Of a stretch of DNA of 64,000 bases, positions 17,710 through 27,008 are shown piece after piece. This stretch comes from Taibaiella sp041660405 (lineage in GTDB: Bacteria > Bacteroidota > Bacteroidia > Chitinophagales > Chitinophagaceae). The stretch's first letter is position 1, and each line of letters begins with the position of its first letter. Location: contig JBAZWL010000025.1 of assembly GCA_041660405.1 (NCBI GenBank), positions 6,104 to 70,103 on the forward strand, written 5' to 3'. Both the position numbers and the translations under genes were made by a program. The notes beneath the pieces are model-generated. The model saw nothing but the letters and a program-made list of their open reading frames with translations. It had not been told where the DNA came from and searched no databases.

Positions 17710-18939
17710 ATGAAGACGAATTTCAGTCTGCTTTTTTACTTAAAGAAGCAAAAGAATTATGTGAAAGGTGCAGTGCCTGTGTACATGCGTGTGACCGTAA
17801 ATGGTAAGCGTGTAGAAGTAACAACAGGAAGGGAATGTGAGCCACAACGGTGGAATGTAGGGACCGGTAGGATGTCCGGCACCAAAGAAGATGCAAGGGC
17901 ATTGAATGCTTACCTGAGTAGCTTGCAAGCGAAGGTCTTTGATGCCCACAGTGAACTGACAAAAGCCGGTGAACTGATAACGGCAGAGGTACTTAAAAAC
18001 AAGTTTCTAGGACGGGTTGAAAAGCCAAGGATGCTGATTGGCATTATTACAGATCACAACGAAAGGATGAAGGCGCTTGTCGGTGAAGAGTACGCCCCCG
18101 GTACTTACAAGCGCTTTAAGGTAGTACACCATCATACTGTTGAGTTCCTGAAAGCAAAATACATGGTTTCGGATTACGACATCAGGAAGATTGACTTTGC
18201 CTTTGTGACCGATTATGAGTTCCATCTGAGAAGCGTCCGTAAGATGGGAAATAATACGACAGTAAAGCATATGAAGATGTTCAGGAAGATCGTCAACATC
18301 TGTCTGAATAACGGCTGGCTTACAACCGATCCGTTTGCCAACTACAAAGGCAGGTATAAGAATGTTGACCGGTCTGTACTTATGGAAGACGAGATTGATG
18401 CGATTGCAGCCAAAGAGTTTGTTTCGGAAAGGCTTGACCAGGTGCGGGACACCTTCTTATTCTGTTGCTTTACCGGACTGGCTTACGCAGACGTACAGAA
18501 ACTGACCACATCACAGATAGGCAAAGGTATAGATGGCCTGCCCTGGATTTTCACACAAAGAACAAAAACAGGTACGCAATTAAACATCCCTTTGTTACCG
18601 CAGGCAAAAAGGATCATGGAGAAGTATGCCAATCATCCGGTCTGTGTAAACAAAGGTGTATTGCTTCCCGTACCGAGTAATCAAAAGCTGAACGAATACC
18701 TTAAAGAAATTGCCACACTTTGCGGTATCAATAAGCCGGTGACTTCACACATTGCTCGACATACCTTCGCCACTACGGTTGCCTTACAGAATGGCATACC
18801 GATTGAAACCCTCTCAAAGATACTGGGACATAAGAGTATCCGGACTACGCAGATATACGCAAAGATCACGGACATTAAGGTAAGCGAAGATATGCTGGCA
18901 TTAAGCGTGAGATTGAAACTGTGTTCCAAGCGGGCATAG
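17710..18939 (+). CDS. Tyrosine site-specific integrase
   Basis: 409 residues. An arm-binding N-domain (about 1-90, LLFYLKKQKNYVKGAVPVYM) is followed by a SAM-like core-binding domain (about 105-210) and a catalytic domain. Visible catalytic residues are H347 and R350 in SHIARHTFATT, a second His near 373 in LGHK, and nucleophile Y383 in TTQIYAKI. The usual first Arg is replaced by Ala at about 258 (TGLAYADV), as in part of the Bacteroidota integrase group related to IntDOT. It lies 253 bp inside the tRNA-Lys att site, so it is very likely the recombinase of element A. Confidence 0.95.
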   Translation: MKTNFSLLFYLKKQKNYVKGAVPVYMRVTVNGKRVEVTTGRECEPQRWNVGTGRMSGTKEDARALNAYLSSLQAKVFDAHSELTKAGELITAEVLKNKFLGRVEKPRMLIGIITDHNERMKALVGEEYAPGTYKRFKVVHHHTVEFLKAKYMVSDYDIRKIDFAFVTDYEFHLRSVRKMGNNTTVKHMKMFRKIVNICLNNGWLTTDPFANYKGRYKNVDRSVLMEDEIDAIAAKEFVSERLDQVRDTFLFCCFTGLAYADVQKLTTSQIGKGIDGLPWIFTQRTKTGTQLNIPLLPQAKRIMEKYANHPVCVNKGVLLPVPSNQKLNEYLKEIATLCGINKPVTSHIARHTFATTVALQNGIPIETLSKILGHKSIRTTQIYAKITDIKVSEDMLALSVRLKLCSKRA

Positions 18940-19009
18940 CAAACAAGGGAGTATATAATTTTATCGTTTTTAAGGAAGCTTCATCGGCTATTTTGGTTAA
19001 ATTTGTTAC

Positions 19010-19513
19010 ATGCAAAACGGACAGTCCATCGAAAAAAAAGAAGTATACCTGGTCACCTGGAAAAAACAGGATGGGCATACCGAAATCTTTGGCAGCCTTA
19101 ATGTTTTAATTGAAAGTTATCCGGCACACGGTTTTGAAGAACTGGAAAAAACACTTGCTTTTGGAAGGAGCATTTTTGAAAATGAAGATGTCCGTATTGA
19201 AAAGAAAGCAATTGTAACCATTCCCAAACCCGATTTCCCAAGGGTCTTTTTCTGGGATTTCAATTATGATAAATTGGACTGGAAGGAAAATTATGTCATG
19301 GTAATTCAACGTATCCTTGAACGTGGGATGCCGGAGCATTGGCAGGAATTGGAAAGGTTCTATGGAAAAGAAACAATAACCATTGCCCTACGGGAAAAGG
19401 TTAGCTTTCTTCCGGATGAGTGCATAGATGAAGCTTCCTCATTTTTTAATATAAAAAAGGAGGAAATGTTATGTTACAAACGCAAACAGTCACAGCCGAA
19501 ACTCTGGCTCTGA
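19010..19513 (+). CDS. DUF6922-like protein, candidate antitoxin of an AbiE-type pair
   Basis: 167 residues. The first half is beta-rich (EVYLVTWKKQDGHTEIFGSL). The second half carries FPRVFFWDFNYDKLDWKENY and VMVIQRILERGMPEHWQEL, a segment I associate with DUF6922 partners of AbiEii nucleotidyltransferases. The last 43 bp overlap the next gene in another frame, implying translational coupling. In such pairs the first gene neutralises or represses the second. The antitoxin role is inferred from gene order and family habit, not from a recognised AbiEi winged helix. Confidence 0.72.
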   Translation: MQNGQSIEKKEVYLVTWKKQDGHTEIFGSLNVLIESYPAHGFEELEKTLAFGRSIFENEDVRIEKKAIVTIPKPDFPRVFFWDFNYDKLDWKENYVMVIQRILERGMPEHWQELERFYGKETITIALREKVSFLPDECIDEASSFFNIKKEEMLCYKRKQSQPKLWL

Positions 19514-20190
19514 CAAAAAGATTAATGGCCGATCCCAATCTGGCCGATTTTATACTGGTGGGTGGTACCGCACTGGCGCTCACCATCGGGCACAGGCAAT
19601 CGATAGATATCGATCTATTCACTGACCGTTCTTTTGATGCCCAGGCAATTGCTTCTATTTTGGAAAAGGACTATGCTGCGAAATTTACGAGGGTTTTGAA
19701 AAATGGTGTGTTCTGCTCTATTGAAGGTGTAAAAACAGATCTTATCTCCCATCAGTATCCTCATATCAATTCGCCGGAAACTATTGAAGGGATAAGAATA
19801 ATGTCTTTACCTGATATCGCGGCCATGAAGCTTCATGCCATTGTTCAAAGTGGTGCCCGGGTAAAGGATTTCGCCGATATCTATTTTCTGCTTGAAAAAA
19901 TGCCTCTGTCAAAAATGTATGAGGCTTATGAGGAAAAATACTATCCGGATGTAATCAGGCAAATGGCAAGGTCGGGATTACAGGATCATTCCCGTATCAA
20001 CTTTAAAGAAGAGGTCATGCTTGTCAATAATGTATTTGACTGGGGGAAAGTAGCTGCGAGAATACAGAAGGCTGTTGAGCATCCTTCTATAACATTTGAA
20101 ACAAATCAAACACAACAAAAACAACTACAACAGCAACAGGTACAGCGGAGACAACGGAAACAGGGTAAACGAAGGGGCTTTGGCCATTAA
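19471..20190 (+). CDS. AbiEii/AbiGii-type nucleotidyltransferase toxin
   Basis: 239 residues. The nucleotidyltransferase core has FILVGGTALALTIGHRQSIDIDLF, that is GG-x-A-L followed by DIDLF with the two metal-binding Asp residues. The second conserved region is MSLPDIAAMKLHAIVQSGARVKDFADIYFLL. AbiEii enzymes are toxic nucleotidyltransferases used in abortive phage infection and stabilisation of mobile DNA. The start is preceded by a strong AAGGAGG at 19457-19463, unusual in Bacteroidota, where Shine-Dalgarno signals are weak. The C-terminal 25 residues are a Gln/Arg/Lys-rich tail. Confidence 0.88.
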   Translation: MLQTQTVTAETLALTKRLMADPNLADFILVGGTALALTIGHRQSIDIDLFTDRSFDAQAIASILEKDYAAKFTRVLKNGVFCSIEGVKTDLISHQYPHINSPETIEGIRIMSLPDIAAMKLHAIVQSGARVKDFADIYFLLEKMPLSKMYEAYEEKYYPDVIRQMARSGLQDHSRINFKEEVMLVNNVFDWGKVAARIQKAVEHPSITFETNQTQQKQLQQQQVQRRQRKQGKRRGFGH

Positions 20191-20230
20191 GGGATTTAAG
20201 GTCGGGGAATGTGAAAATTTTCAAGAAAAG

Positions 20231-20265
20231 AACATGGCCTTTTCATTAATTTGGCAGGCCATGTT
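20231..20265 (+). terminator. Hairpin after the AbiE-like operon
   Basis: A 9-bp stem AACATGGCC/GGCCATGTT with a 17-nt T-rich loop, 40 bp after the toxin stop. The T-tract is poor, so this is a moderate call. Confidence 0.5.
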
Positions 20266-20348
20266 AATTTGAACGAGTTACCAGCTAGACAATTACCCGA
20301 AAGTTATACTCATTCATAACGTTCCATCAATTGTAGTAGCAATTTTGT

Positions 20349-21548
20349 CTACAACCGATTTATTTTCACCCTTTTTATTTGACCGGTTTTAATGTCTTTT
20401 AGCTCTATATCGGCTTGTGTGTTGGAGATGCTATTTTCGGATATTATTAAGTTGCAGAAGTCCATTGCGCTAAAGTCTACGTCATTAAATTTCAATATTT
20501 CGTCTCCCAGATTAACATCCCCTTCAAGGGATTTATCCCAGATAATACCGACTACCTTCTTTCCGTTTAGAACGGTAGACCCGATTGCCCACACTCGTTC
20601 GGAAGGTTCATCTGGTTTTATATTTTCATACGGTTCAAAGTAGAAGCGTTTATTTTTATAATCTAATGTGGTTTTACCATATTGGAGTAATTTAGAACCT
20701 ACCCTGGATTCATCATTGCTAGTCGTGGTTACGGATACATTGTTGAACTTGGTATTGTTTATAATGAGCTCCGGGATATTTACTGCATACGCCTTTTGTT
20801 TATCGGCGAATCCATGCACTCCCCATGTAAAACTACCTTCTCCTTCTGCTATCTTATCCATTACATCGACACGACCTTGAAAAAAGTCATGCGCTCCGTT
20901 AGACATATCATAGAAGTCAGGGGATCCTGAATCAAATAATATCTTGTCAACTGAATTTTGTGCTCCTTTTTGCAACACTATCTTTATAAAAGGATTGCTT
21001 TGAATATTTGATAATTCCAACTGTTGGTATTGTTTCTTTTTTAAATCAAAAATTTTAGCATTATCAGTGATGACAATCTGCTTGTTTTGGTCGTCAAATT
21101 GTACAACAGAATTTCTTAGCATATTGCTACCTATAATTCCATCTACTCCAAGACAGTCAAATACCTTCGAATTACTTTCCGGTAAAACAAGCCCTGGCGT
21201 GTTGAGAAATACTATGCTACCCATATTGAGTTTTGGGAGCGCTACAATTTGCATACTATCTTTTGCCCCCGACGGGTCCCGGATATCCATTTTTCCGATA
21301 GTTTGTGGGCTAAGTTCTTTGAAGAGCCTGTATGAAATAGAAAATGGCGCGCCTGTATCAAAAATGAATTTATACAGCTTACTGTTTATGGATACTTCGA
21401 CTATGATCTTTCCCTTGATTTTTTGATAGTTTATTTTTTCAAAATATTTTGTTTGCTCAATATTTCCTCCGTTAAGGCTGATAGGCTCTTTCGAAAATGT
21501 TGTCGTCGAAACAAGCATCATAAAGATGAGGTAGAATGCGTTTTTCAT
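20349..21548 (-). CDS. Secreted retropepsin-like aspartic protease with PDZ domain
   Basis: 399 residues with a signal peptide (MKNAFYLIFMMLVSTTTFSK). Two aspartic-protease half-sites: FIFDTGAPFSIS near residue 63 and ILFDSGSPDFYDM near 203. The DGIIGSNML flap-like segment lies between. The C-terminal ~80 residues resemble a PDZ domain (LGDEILKFNDVDFSAMDFCN). This arrangement is common in Bacteroidota periplasmic peptidases of unknown substrate. The gene is isolated, with no obvious partner on either side. Confidence 0.82.
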   Translation of the reverse strand: MKNAFYLIFMMLVSTTTFSKEPISLNGGNIEQTKYFEKINYQKIKGKIIVEVSINSKLYKFIFDTGAPFSISYRLFKELSPQTIGKMDIRDPSGAKDSMQIVALPKLNMGSIVFLNTPGLVLPESNSKVFDCLGVDGIIGSNMLRNSVVQFDDQNKQIVITDNAKIFDLKKKQYQQLELSNIQSNPFIKIVLQKGAQNSVDKILFDSGSPDFYDMSNGAHDFFQGRVDVMDKIAEGEGSFTWGVHGFADKQKAYAVNIPELIINNTKFNNVSVTTTSNDESRVGSKLLQYGKTTLDYKNKRFYFEPYENIKPDEPSERVWAIGSTVLNGKKVVGIIWDKSLEGDVNLGDEILKFNDVDFSAMDFCNLIISENSISNTQADIELKDIKTGQIKRVKINRL

Positions 21549-21879
21549 GATCGTATCGGAAAATTAAATGCTTTATTTTTTGAGTTTTATATTTTGGTGG
21601 TTCTTTTGTTTTACGCATATAAGCTGATACCAAAGTTAAAGGAAGCCGGCTTTACCAATGTCAGGGATTTCGTCTGCCATCGAGTTACTTAAAAATCCCC
21701 ATTCCGTTACCGGTTGATGCAAGGTCTATGAATAGATGATATTTATCAATCAGTCTAGGTATTCCGGGGAAGGGAATTTACTATTAGAAGATAAATATGG
21801 AACCTATGACTAAACGCTTCTTGGATCAGGTTTTCTACCGCACTTAATCACCTAAATTGCCGGACAGCCAAAATCGGGC

Positions 21880-22175
21880 ACGACCTCATCTTCGATAAAA
21901 TGTGGGATTGCTTCGAGCTTATCAATCATCACGCTGTAAAGCAGTCTGCCGGAGATTATTCAAAATGTCGGTTAGGGAAATAATACCCTGCCTCTAGAGG
22001 AAGCACAATGAAGTTTGGGACCTTTTTAGATGCCGAAGGCAATTTCTTTGACACCGTCCATTTTTGTCCCATCACTAAAAAATATCCGTTATACAGTGCC
22101 GGCCCACAGGTCGGGAAGACCATCGAGATCATCAGTACTGCCTGACCAAATCTTCAATATATGGGACATCCTAGC
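21880..22175 (+). pseudogene. Remnant of a DNA polymerase III alpha (dnaE-like) C-terminus
   Basis: The frame at 22008-22145 reads MKFGTFLDAEGNFFDTVHF and so matches the conserved FGTFLD..G.FFDTVHFP segment near the C-terminus of Bacteroidota DnaE-type polymerases. It then degenerates: a TGA ends it after 45 codons and a +1 frame continues with QIFNIWD-like residues. Upstream, MWDCFELINHHAVKQSAGDYSK is readable but interrupted. The rest of 21549-22347 holds no gene I can support. It is a decayed insertion or deletion remnant and must be non-functional. Confidence 0.65.
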
Positions 22176-22347
22176 CTTTAATTGCTTTATCGCAGTTCAG
22201 GAAATATACATGGAAGCCCACCTAAATGTCAGGTTTGGCCCTCGTCAATAAAGCAACCAGAGAAACGATCAGTCTCTTATCGATAAACTGTTTACCCCCC
22301 TCCTAGAGCAATAATTACAATCTCAGTAGAGAGAATAAATTGATGGC

Positions 22348-23055
22348 TTACTTGCCTTTCTTTTTCAGGTTTATTTTCATGCCTATGTTGAAATTAAGGT
22401 TATAAAAATTCTGCTGATGGTCGTTGCCGGTGCTGCCAAGCTTGTATTGAACCGAGGGGCCACCGAAGATGGAAACCTTATCATTCAGCTTGTATTCCAG
22501 CTGGGCACCCGTTAATCCCCAAAAGGTAAAGCGGCCATAGTCGTTCAATGCAGCACCGGAAAGCTCACTATTGCTGGTAAGCTTTCCGGGCTCGTTAAAT
22601 TTGGAGTTGCCGGAAAAAGTGAAGGAACTTAACACCCCGACATAAGGAACGAGGCTGAGTTTATTGCTAAATGGGATGGCATAACCCACCTGTAAAGGAA
22701 TGCCAACCTGGTTGATCGCGACCTTATAGGAGCCTGATCCGCTTATGCTCTTATAAATGGGGTCAAAGTCTACACCGAGTACCAGGTTATCGATTTTGTA
22801 GCCACTTTTAAAGTATTGTATCCCGGCTTGGAAACGCCAGTTTTTATACTGGTAGCCAATGCCGAACTGAAGATTATTACTAAAAATGGGACTTTTGTGA
22901 TTTGGGGAAACATAGCCGTCGACACCTACCGCGTACACGGATTCGGTGGAGTTGCTGATTCCCGCTCCAGCCGAGGGAGCAATATAAAAACCATTTTGCG
23001 CGTGGGCGGAGAGGGAGAGCATTCCCATAAAAAGAAGCCCTGATAAATATTTCAT
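22348..23055 (-). CDS. Outer-membrane beta-barrel protein (PorT/OmpW-like)
   Basis: 235 residues with a signal peptide ending ALSAHAQ-like (MKYLSGLLFMGMLSLSAHAQ). The mature part is a run of alternating amphipathic strands (FGIGYQYKNWRFQAGIQYF; VGIPLQVGYAIPFSNKLSLV; FNIGMKINLKKK), fitting an 8-10 strand barrel of the outer-membrane beta-barrel type. A charged KKKGK tail ends it. No partner genes are nearby; function unknown. Confidence 0.75.
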   Translation of the reverse strand: MKYLSGLLFMGMLSLSAHAQNGFYIAPSAGAGISNSTESVYAVGVDGYVSPNHKSPIFSNNLQFGIGYQYKNWRFQAGIQYFKSGYKIDNLVLGVDFDPIYKSISGSGSYKVAINQVGIPLQVGYAIPFSNKLSLVPYVGVLSSFTFSGNSKFNEPGKLTSNSELSGAALNDYGRFTFWGLTGAQLEYKLNDKVSIFGGPSVQYKLGSTGNDHQQNFYNLNFNIGMKINLKKKGK

Positions 23056-23107
23056 GAAGGTAATTTTATGCCCTAAAACGGGGAACGGTATGTTTTTATT
23101 GTATACA

Positions 23108-23156
23108 CTTTATTGGCTGTGTAATCTGTTTGCAGCGTTCGAATATCCCTGCGGCA
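23108..23156. pseudogene. 49-bp relic of a relaxase gene
   Basis: This stretch matches 29026-29074, inside the relaxase coding region, with about three mismatches. It points to an earlier relaxase copy or a partial duplication, now reduced to a scrap between two outer-membrane genes. Confidence 0.7.
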
Positions 23157-23198
23157 ATGGGGTAGTTTCATCACCCGCTAAATGGGAAGGATAATGAG

Positions 23199-24038
23199 TT
23201 ACTGCTTAATAATTCTCTGAATGCTCCTTTCCCTGTTTTTGTTGATAAGCTCAAGGATATAAGTTCCCTGGGGCAGGATAGCAATATTGATCGTCGGTTG
23301 GAATGATTGCGTGTGAATTTTTCGTCCTGCAACATCATAAATATTGATTATTTCGAATGATCCTTTACTCTGAATAGTCAGGTTATTAACAACCGGATTG
23401 GGAACGGTTTTAAAGTCTTCGCCTGCTTTGAATATTGGGGTTATGCCGGTAACAGGATTTCCGGATAAGCGCATATTGTCAAGGAAAATATTGATACAAT
23501 TATTTGCTGTTTTATACCGGAAAGCAATATAGCTTGTGCCTTGGGTTGGAGGAATGGTGATATTCGTTGCTTTTACCCAACTACCTGTTTGAAAATTGGT
23601 GCCTCTAAAATCATGTAGCAATATTCTAGCACTTGCCAGATTAGGGTCCTTATTGCCAATGAGCAGATAAATGCCAATGGTGTCGCCAGCAGCCGGAGGT
23701 TGGGTACTTGTAATCCAACTGCGGATGGAATCTATTTTACCTCCTGTTGCAAAGGAAAAAGAGTTCTTGCAGACTGTCCAGTCATTGGCCTGTGCAGTAC
23801 CCGTATTGCAGGTATGCATCATGGAGAAGGCCTGGCTGTAAGGGTTGTGTACTGTTATATTCCAGGGAAAATCATCCTGATTATTTGTGCCGAGCTGGTA
23901 AGCTGTCCAGCGTGCAGTAGCTGAAGTGTCAAAGTTCTCGTAATAAGGTAATGGGGTTATTTGTCCGTAAGAGCGCTGGTTCGTTAACCATAGAGAAAAA
24001 GTGATCAGTACCAGAATAAAGAGTTTCCCTGTTTTCAT
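23199..24038 (-). CDS. Secreted T9SS cargo, choice-of-anchor-J-like domain
   Basis: 279 residues with a signal peptide (MKTGKLFILVLITFSLWLTN). The body is a jelly-roll-like domain beginning YYENFDTSATARWTAY, with SYIAFRYKTANNCINIFLDN, the pattern of choice-of-anchor-J domains. The last ~70 residues are a type-A T9SS sorting domain (FKTVPNPVVNNLTIQS ... GTYILELINKNRERSIQRII). It should be exported through the type IX system and anchored or released at the surface. No catalytic motif is visible; it may bind surface glycans or protein. Confidence 0.8.
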   Translation of the reverse strand: MKTGKLFILVLITFSLWLTNQRSYGQITPLPYYENFDTSATARWTAYQLGTNNQDDFPWNITVHNPYSQAFSMMHTCNTGTAQANDWTVCKNSFSFATGGKIDSIRSWITSTQPPAAGDTIGIYLLIGNKDPNLASARILLHDFRGTNFQTGSWVKATNITIPPTQGTSYIAFRYKTANNCINIFLDNMRLSGNPVTGITPIFKAGEDFKTVPNPVVNNLTIQSKGSFEIINIYDVAGRKIHTQSFQPTINIAILPQGTYILELINKNRERSIQRIIKQ

Positions 24039-24261
24039 AAAATGTATCTTCTTGTTTGTTTTAAATAGGACGGATAAAAGACATGGTATCTTAGACGTTT
24101 CGTCATATTTTATTAAATGTCATTTTTCTATTGCAAAATAAATTTTCACGAAGGTCATTAGGTTCTTTGGGGCTACGGATGCACTATTAATTCAGCCAGG
24201 CTGTTATAGCAGGCTGCAATCCATTCCCCGGCACCTCAGAGAGTAGAAAACCCCAGACTTG

Positions 24262-24605
24262 GGTATGAAAATATCGGTTCACCGGAATGGGAATCAACCA
24301 GGCCAATACAAATTCAGCATGAAGAAAGATCGGCAACGGCTTTCTCTTATACACATCCCGGCTTTCCAGTCCCAGCCGATAGTATTGGGTATATCAGTCT
24401 TGAACCCGCTGGTCTTTACCTATACACTTTTGACGGGACACGCCGCGCACTGGAGCTGTCTGTTCACCAGGTCCATGGAGTCCCTTGACCACGAAGGGTT
24501 TTTACCAGGTCAACCGGCAGATGATTATCAGCTTTGAAGGAATAGATCAGATCAAGTCTTATACAAAGGGAAGTGTTGAAGTGATATTTGTCCAGCCGTT
24601 CCCGG
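24262..24605 (+). pseudogene. Degraded second copy of the LytTR regulator
   Basis: Nearly identical over about 340 bp to 31845-32175 of the intact LytTR gene, covering the linker and part of the DNA-binding domain. One extra C in the GGTCCATGG segment and one extra T in the GGGTTTTTACC segment break the frame. It ends abruptly where aldo/keto reductase sequence begins. Confidence 0.88.
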
Positions 24606-25144
24606 CTATGAAAATGCAAAGCGCGGCTTTGAAGTATCACTAACAAAAATGGGTCTTGACTATATTGATCTGTACTTGATACATCTCCCGCAGGGAGACG
24701 TAAGCTCATCCTGGACTGCAATGGAAGAATTATACAGAGAAGGTAAAGTAAGGGCTATAGGTGTAAGCAATTTCAATATGGATCAGATCCAGGATTGTGG
24801 TACCGGCAGTCAATCAGGTGGAAACACATCCATTTTCCCAAAAAACATAAATGCAGAAAGCTTTGAAATCTCATGGCATCCAGCTGGAGTCTTGGGTTGC
24901 TCAGGGTAAAAATAATCTTTTTAATAATGAACCTTTAAAAGTGCTTTCAAGCAAATATAATAAGAGTATTGCCCAGGTGGTTCTACGATGGTTAATTCAA
25001 AAAGAAGTTGTTGTTATTCCGAAATCAGCAAATGTGAAAAGGATCAGTGAAAATTTCAATGTATTTGGCTTTGAGTTATCTGCCGATGATATGGAAACTA
25101 TCAAATCGCTAGATAAAGATAGCGGACTAATTTATAGTGTTTAA
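24606..25144 (+). pseudogene. Aldo/keto reductase remnant (5' truncated, frameshifted)
   Basis: Begins in the middle of an AKR: GYENAKRGFEVSLTKMGLDY, then IDLYLIHLPQGD and GKVRAIGVSNFNMDQIQ. After about 24790 the frame shifts and reads VVPAVNQVETHPF, stops, and resumes as MQKALKSHGIQLESWVAQGK with AQVVLRWLIQKEVVVIPKSA. The N-terminal third with the catalytic Asp/Tyr/Lys is missing, so it is inactive. It sits directly before an intact AKR of a different subgroup and may be the ancestral first gene of the operon. Confidence 0.85.
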
Positions 25145-25261
25145 TAAACGTTTGAAAATCTGACTACAACAATTACCAATCCAACTACTTTTTATAGAAC
25201 GACAATCAAGAATTTTGTATTTGAAATTTATTCAGTTTTAGAAACAATTCAAAAAAGAATT

Positions 25262-26239
25262 ATGCAAAAAAGAAAACTAGGGAATAGCGGATTAGAAGTT
25301 TCCGCGTTAGGTTTTGGCTGTATGGGTTTAAACTTTTTGGATGGCAAGGGTCTTGATAAAAAAGATGCCATAACACTACTGCGCAACACAGTTGAAAGGG
25401 GTATCACATTCTTTGATACCGCAGAAGCCTACGGACCTTACACCAATGAAGAACTTGTTGGCGAAGGATTACAGCCTTATAGAAAAGACGTTGTTATAGC
25501 AACAAAATTTGGTTGTAAGGATGCCAGACCAACAACAGGTTTAGACAGCAGACCCGAAACTATCAGAGCGGTAACCGAAGCATCTTTAAAAAGATTAAAA
25601 ACAGATTACATTGATCTGCTTTACCAGCACAGAGTCGACCCCAATGTTCCAATAGAAGATGTTGCAGGAACAGTAAAAGACCTGATTCAAGAGGGTAAAG
25701 TAAAATATTTCGGTTTATCGGAAGCAAGTGCTAAAACTATTCGCAGGGCGCATTCAATTCAACCTGTTACAGCATTGCAAAGCGAATACTCTTTGTTTTG
25801 GCGTGAGCCAGAAAATGAAATCATACCAACTTTAGAAGAGCTGGGAATTGGTTTTGTTCCATTCAGTCCTTTGGGCAAAGGCTTCCTCACAGGTACAATA
25901 AATTCAAAATTAGCGGATGTCGACCGCAGAAATGTCATTCCTCGTTTCAGCGAAGAGAACATAAAAGCCAATCTGGTTTTAGTGGACGCACTTTCTGAGA
26001 TCGCCAAACAAAAAAATGTTACGACTTCCCAGTTAGCACTGGCCTGGATCTTAGCGCAAAAGCCCTGGATCGTACCAATACCAGGGACTACAAAATTGCA
26101 TCGTTTGGAGGAAAATATTGGCAGTACAAATATTGCACTAACAGGTGATGAACTGGCAAAAATCAACACAACTGTAAATGGAATTACACTTGTGGGAGAG
26201 CGCTATCCCGAAGTTTTAGAAAAACAAATAGACAAATAA
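25262..26239 (+). CDS. Aldo/keto reductase
   Basis: 325 residues, normal AKR length. Catalytic tetrad visible: Asp and Tyr in FFDTAEAYGPY, Lys in IATKFG, His in LLYQHRVDP. The NADPH-binding tail has VPIPGTTKLHRLEENIGS. It resembles AKRs that reduce small aldehydes and quinones in the cytosol. First gene of a three-gene operon: the SDR gene starts 12 bp after its stop, followed by an AraC regulator 19 bp later. Probably an aldehyde or redox detoxification unit carried as cargo. Confidence 0.93.
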   Translation: MQKRKLGNSGLEVSALGFGCMGLNFLDGKGLDKKDAITLLRNTVERGITFFDTAEAYGPYTNEELVGEGLQPYRKDVVIATKFGCKDARPTTGLDSRPETIRAVTEASLKRLKTDYIDLLYQHRVDPNVPIEDVAGTVKDLIQEGKVKYFGLSEASAKTIRRAHSIQPVTALQSEYSLFWREPENEIIPTLEELGIGFVPFSPLGKGFLTGTINSKLADVDRRNVIPRFSEENIKANLVLVDALSEIAKQKNVTTSQLALAWILAQKPWIVPIPGTTKLHRLEENIGSTNIALTGDELAKINTTVNGITLVGERYPEVLEKQIDK

Positions 26240-26251
26240 AAAAGAAGAGCA

Positions 26252-26989
26252 ATGCAAAATATTAAAGGGAAAATAGTTGCTATTACAGGTGCAAGTAGCG
26301 GAATGGGCAAGGCCATCGCCATAGAATTAGCAAAAAACGGTGCAAAGGTTGTTTTGGGTGCAAGGCGAACAGAACAATTACAACAAATTGTTGAAGAAAT
26401 TAAAAGCACAGGTGGTGAAGCCACCTGTGCTAAAATTGATGTAAAGAATAAAGACGATTTAATTCGTTTGGTAAATGAAGCAGTTGAGCAATACGGAAAA
26501 TTGGATGTCATTGTAAATAACGCAGGTGTCAGTCAATTAAGCCGCATTGACGAATTGGATATTGACGGTTGGGAAGAAATGATCGACATTAACCTCAAAG
26601 GCGTTTTGTATGGGATGGCAGCTGCGATTCCCGTTTTCAAACAACAACAATCGGGACATATCGTCAATATCATTTCAACTTCAGGAATTAAGATTGTCCC
26701 GATGCAAGGCGTTTATGCAGGCACTAAAAATGCCATTCGTACTATTGCAGAAGCGTTTCGTCAGGAGTCAGACGGGAACATACGCATTACGGGTATTTCG
26801 CCCGGATTAGTGAAAACTGATTTTGCGAACAACATAAGAAACGAAGAAATGAAAACAGCTGTTCAACGGGGGATGGAACAAATTGCCATAGATCCCATAG
26901 CCATTGCTAGTGCCGTAATTTATGCGATAAGTCAACCTATGGATATTGAAATTGGGGATATTGTTATTCGTCCGTCAAAACAAAATTGA
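26252..26989 (+). CDS. SDR-family NAD(P)-dependent oxidoreductase
   Basis: 245 residues, classical SDR. Cofactor loop TGASSGMGKAIA (TGxxxGxG), NNAG in VNNAGVSQLS, and the catalytic Ser...Tyr-x3-Lys in STSGIKIVPMQGVYAGTKNA. ARRTEQLQQ after the second strand favours NADP. Substrate unknown. The coupling to an AKR and an AraC regulator, with 12 and 19 bp gaps, suggests co-expression in response to a carbonyl compound. Confidence 0.93.
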   Translation: MQNIKGKIVAITGASSGMGKAIAIELAKNGAKVVLGARRTEQLQQIVEEIKSTGGEATCAKIDVKNKDDLIRLVNEAVEQYGKLDVIVNNAGVSQLSRIDELDIDGWEEMIDINLKGVLYGMAAAIPVFKQQQSGHIVNIISTSGIKIVPMQGVYAGTKNAIRTIAEAFRQESDGNIRITGISPGLVKTDFANNIRNEEMKTAVQRGMEQIAIDPIAIASAVIYAISQPMDIEIGDIVIRPSKQN

Positions 26990-27008
26990 TTAAATTCGTA
27001 AACGAAAA

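Noticed and set aside
21423..21692. Possible 89-residue protein ending LIPKLKEAGFTNVRDF on the + strand
   Set aside because: Its first half is antisense to the protease gene and only the last ~25 residues look protein-like. Probably a scrap of a lost gene.
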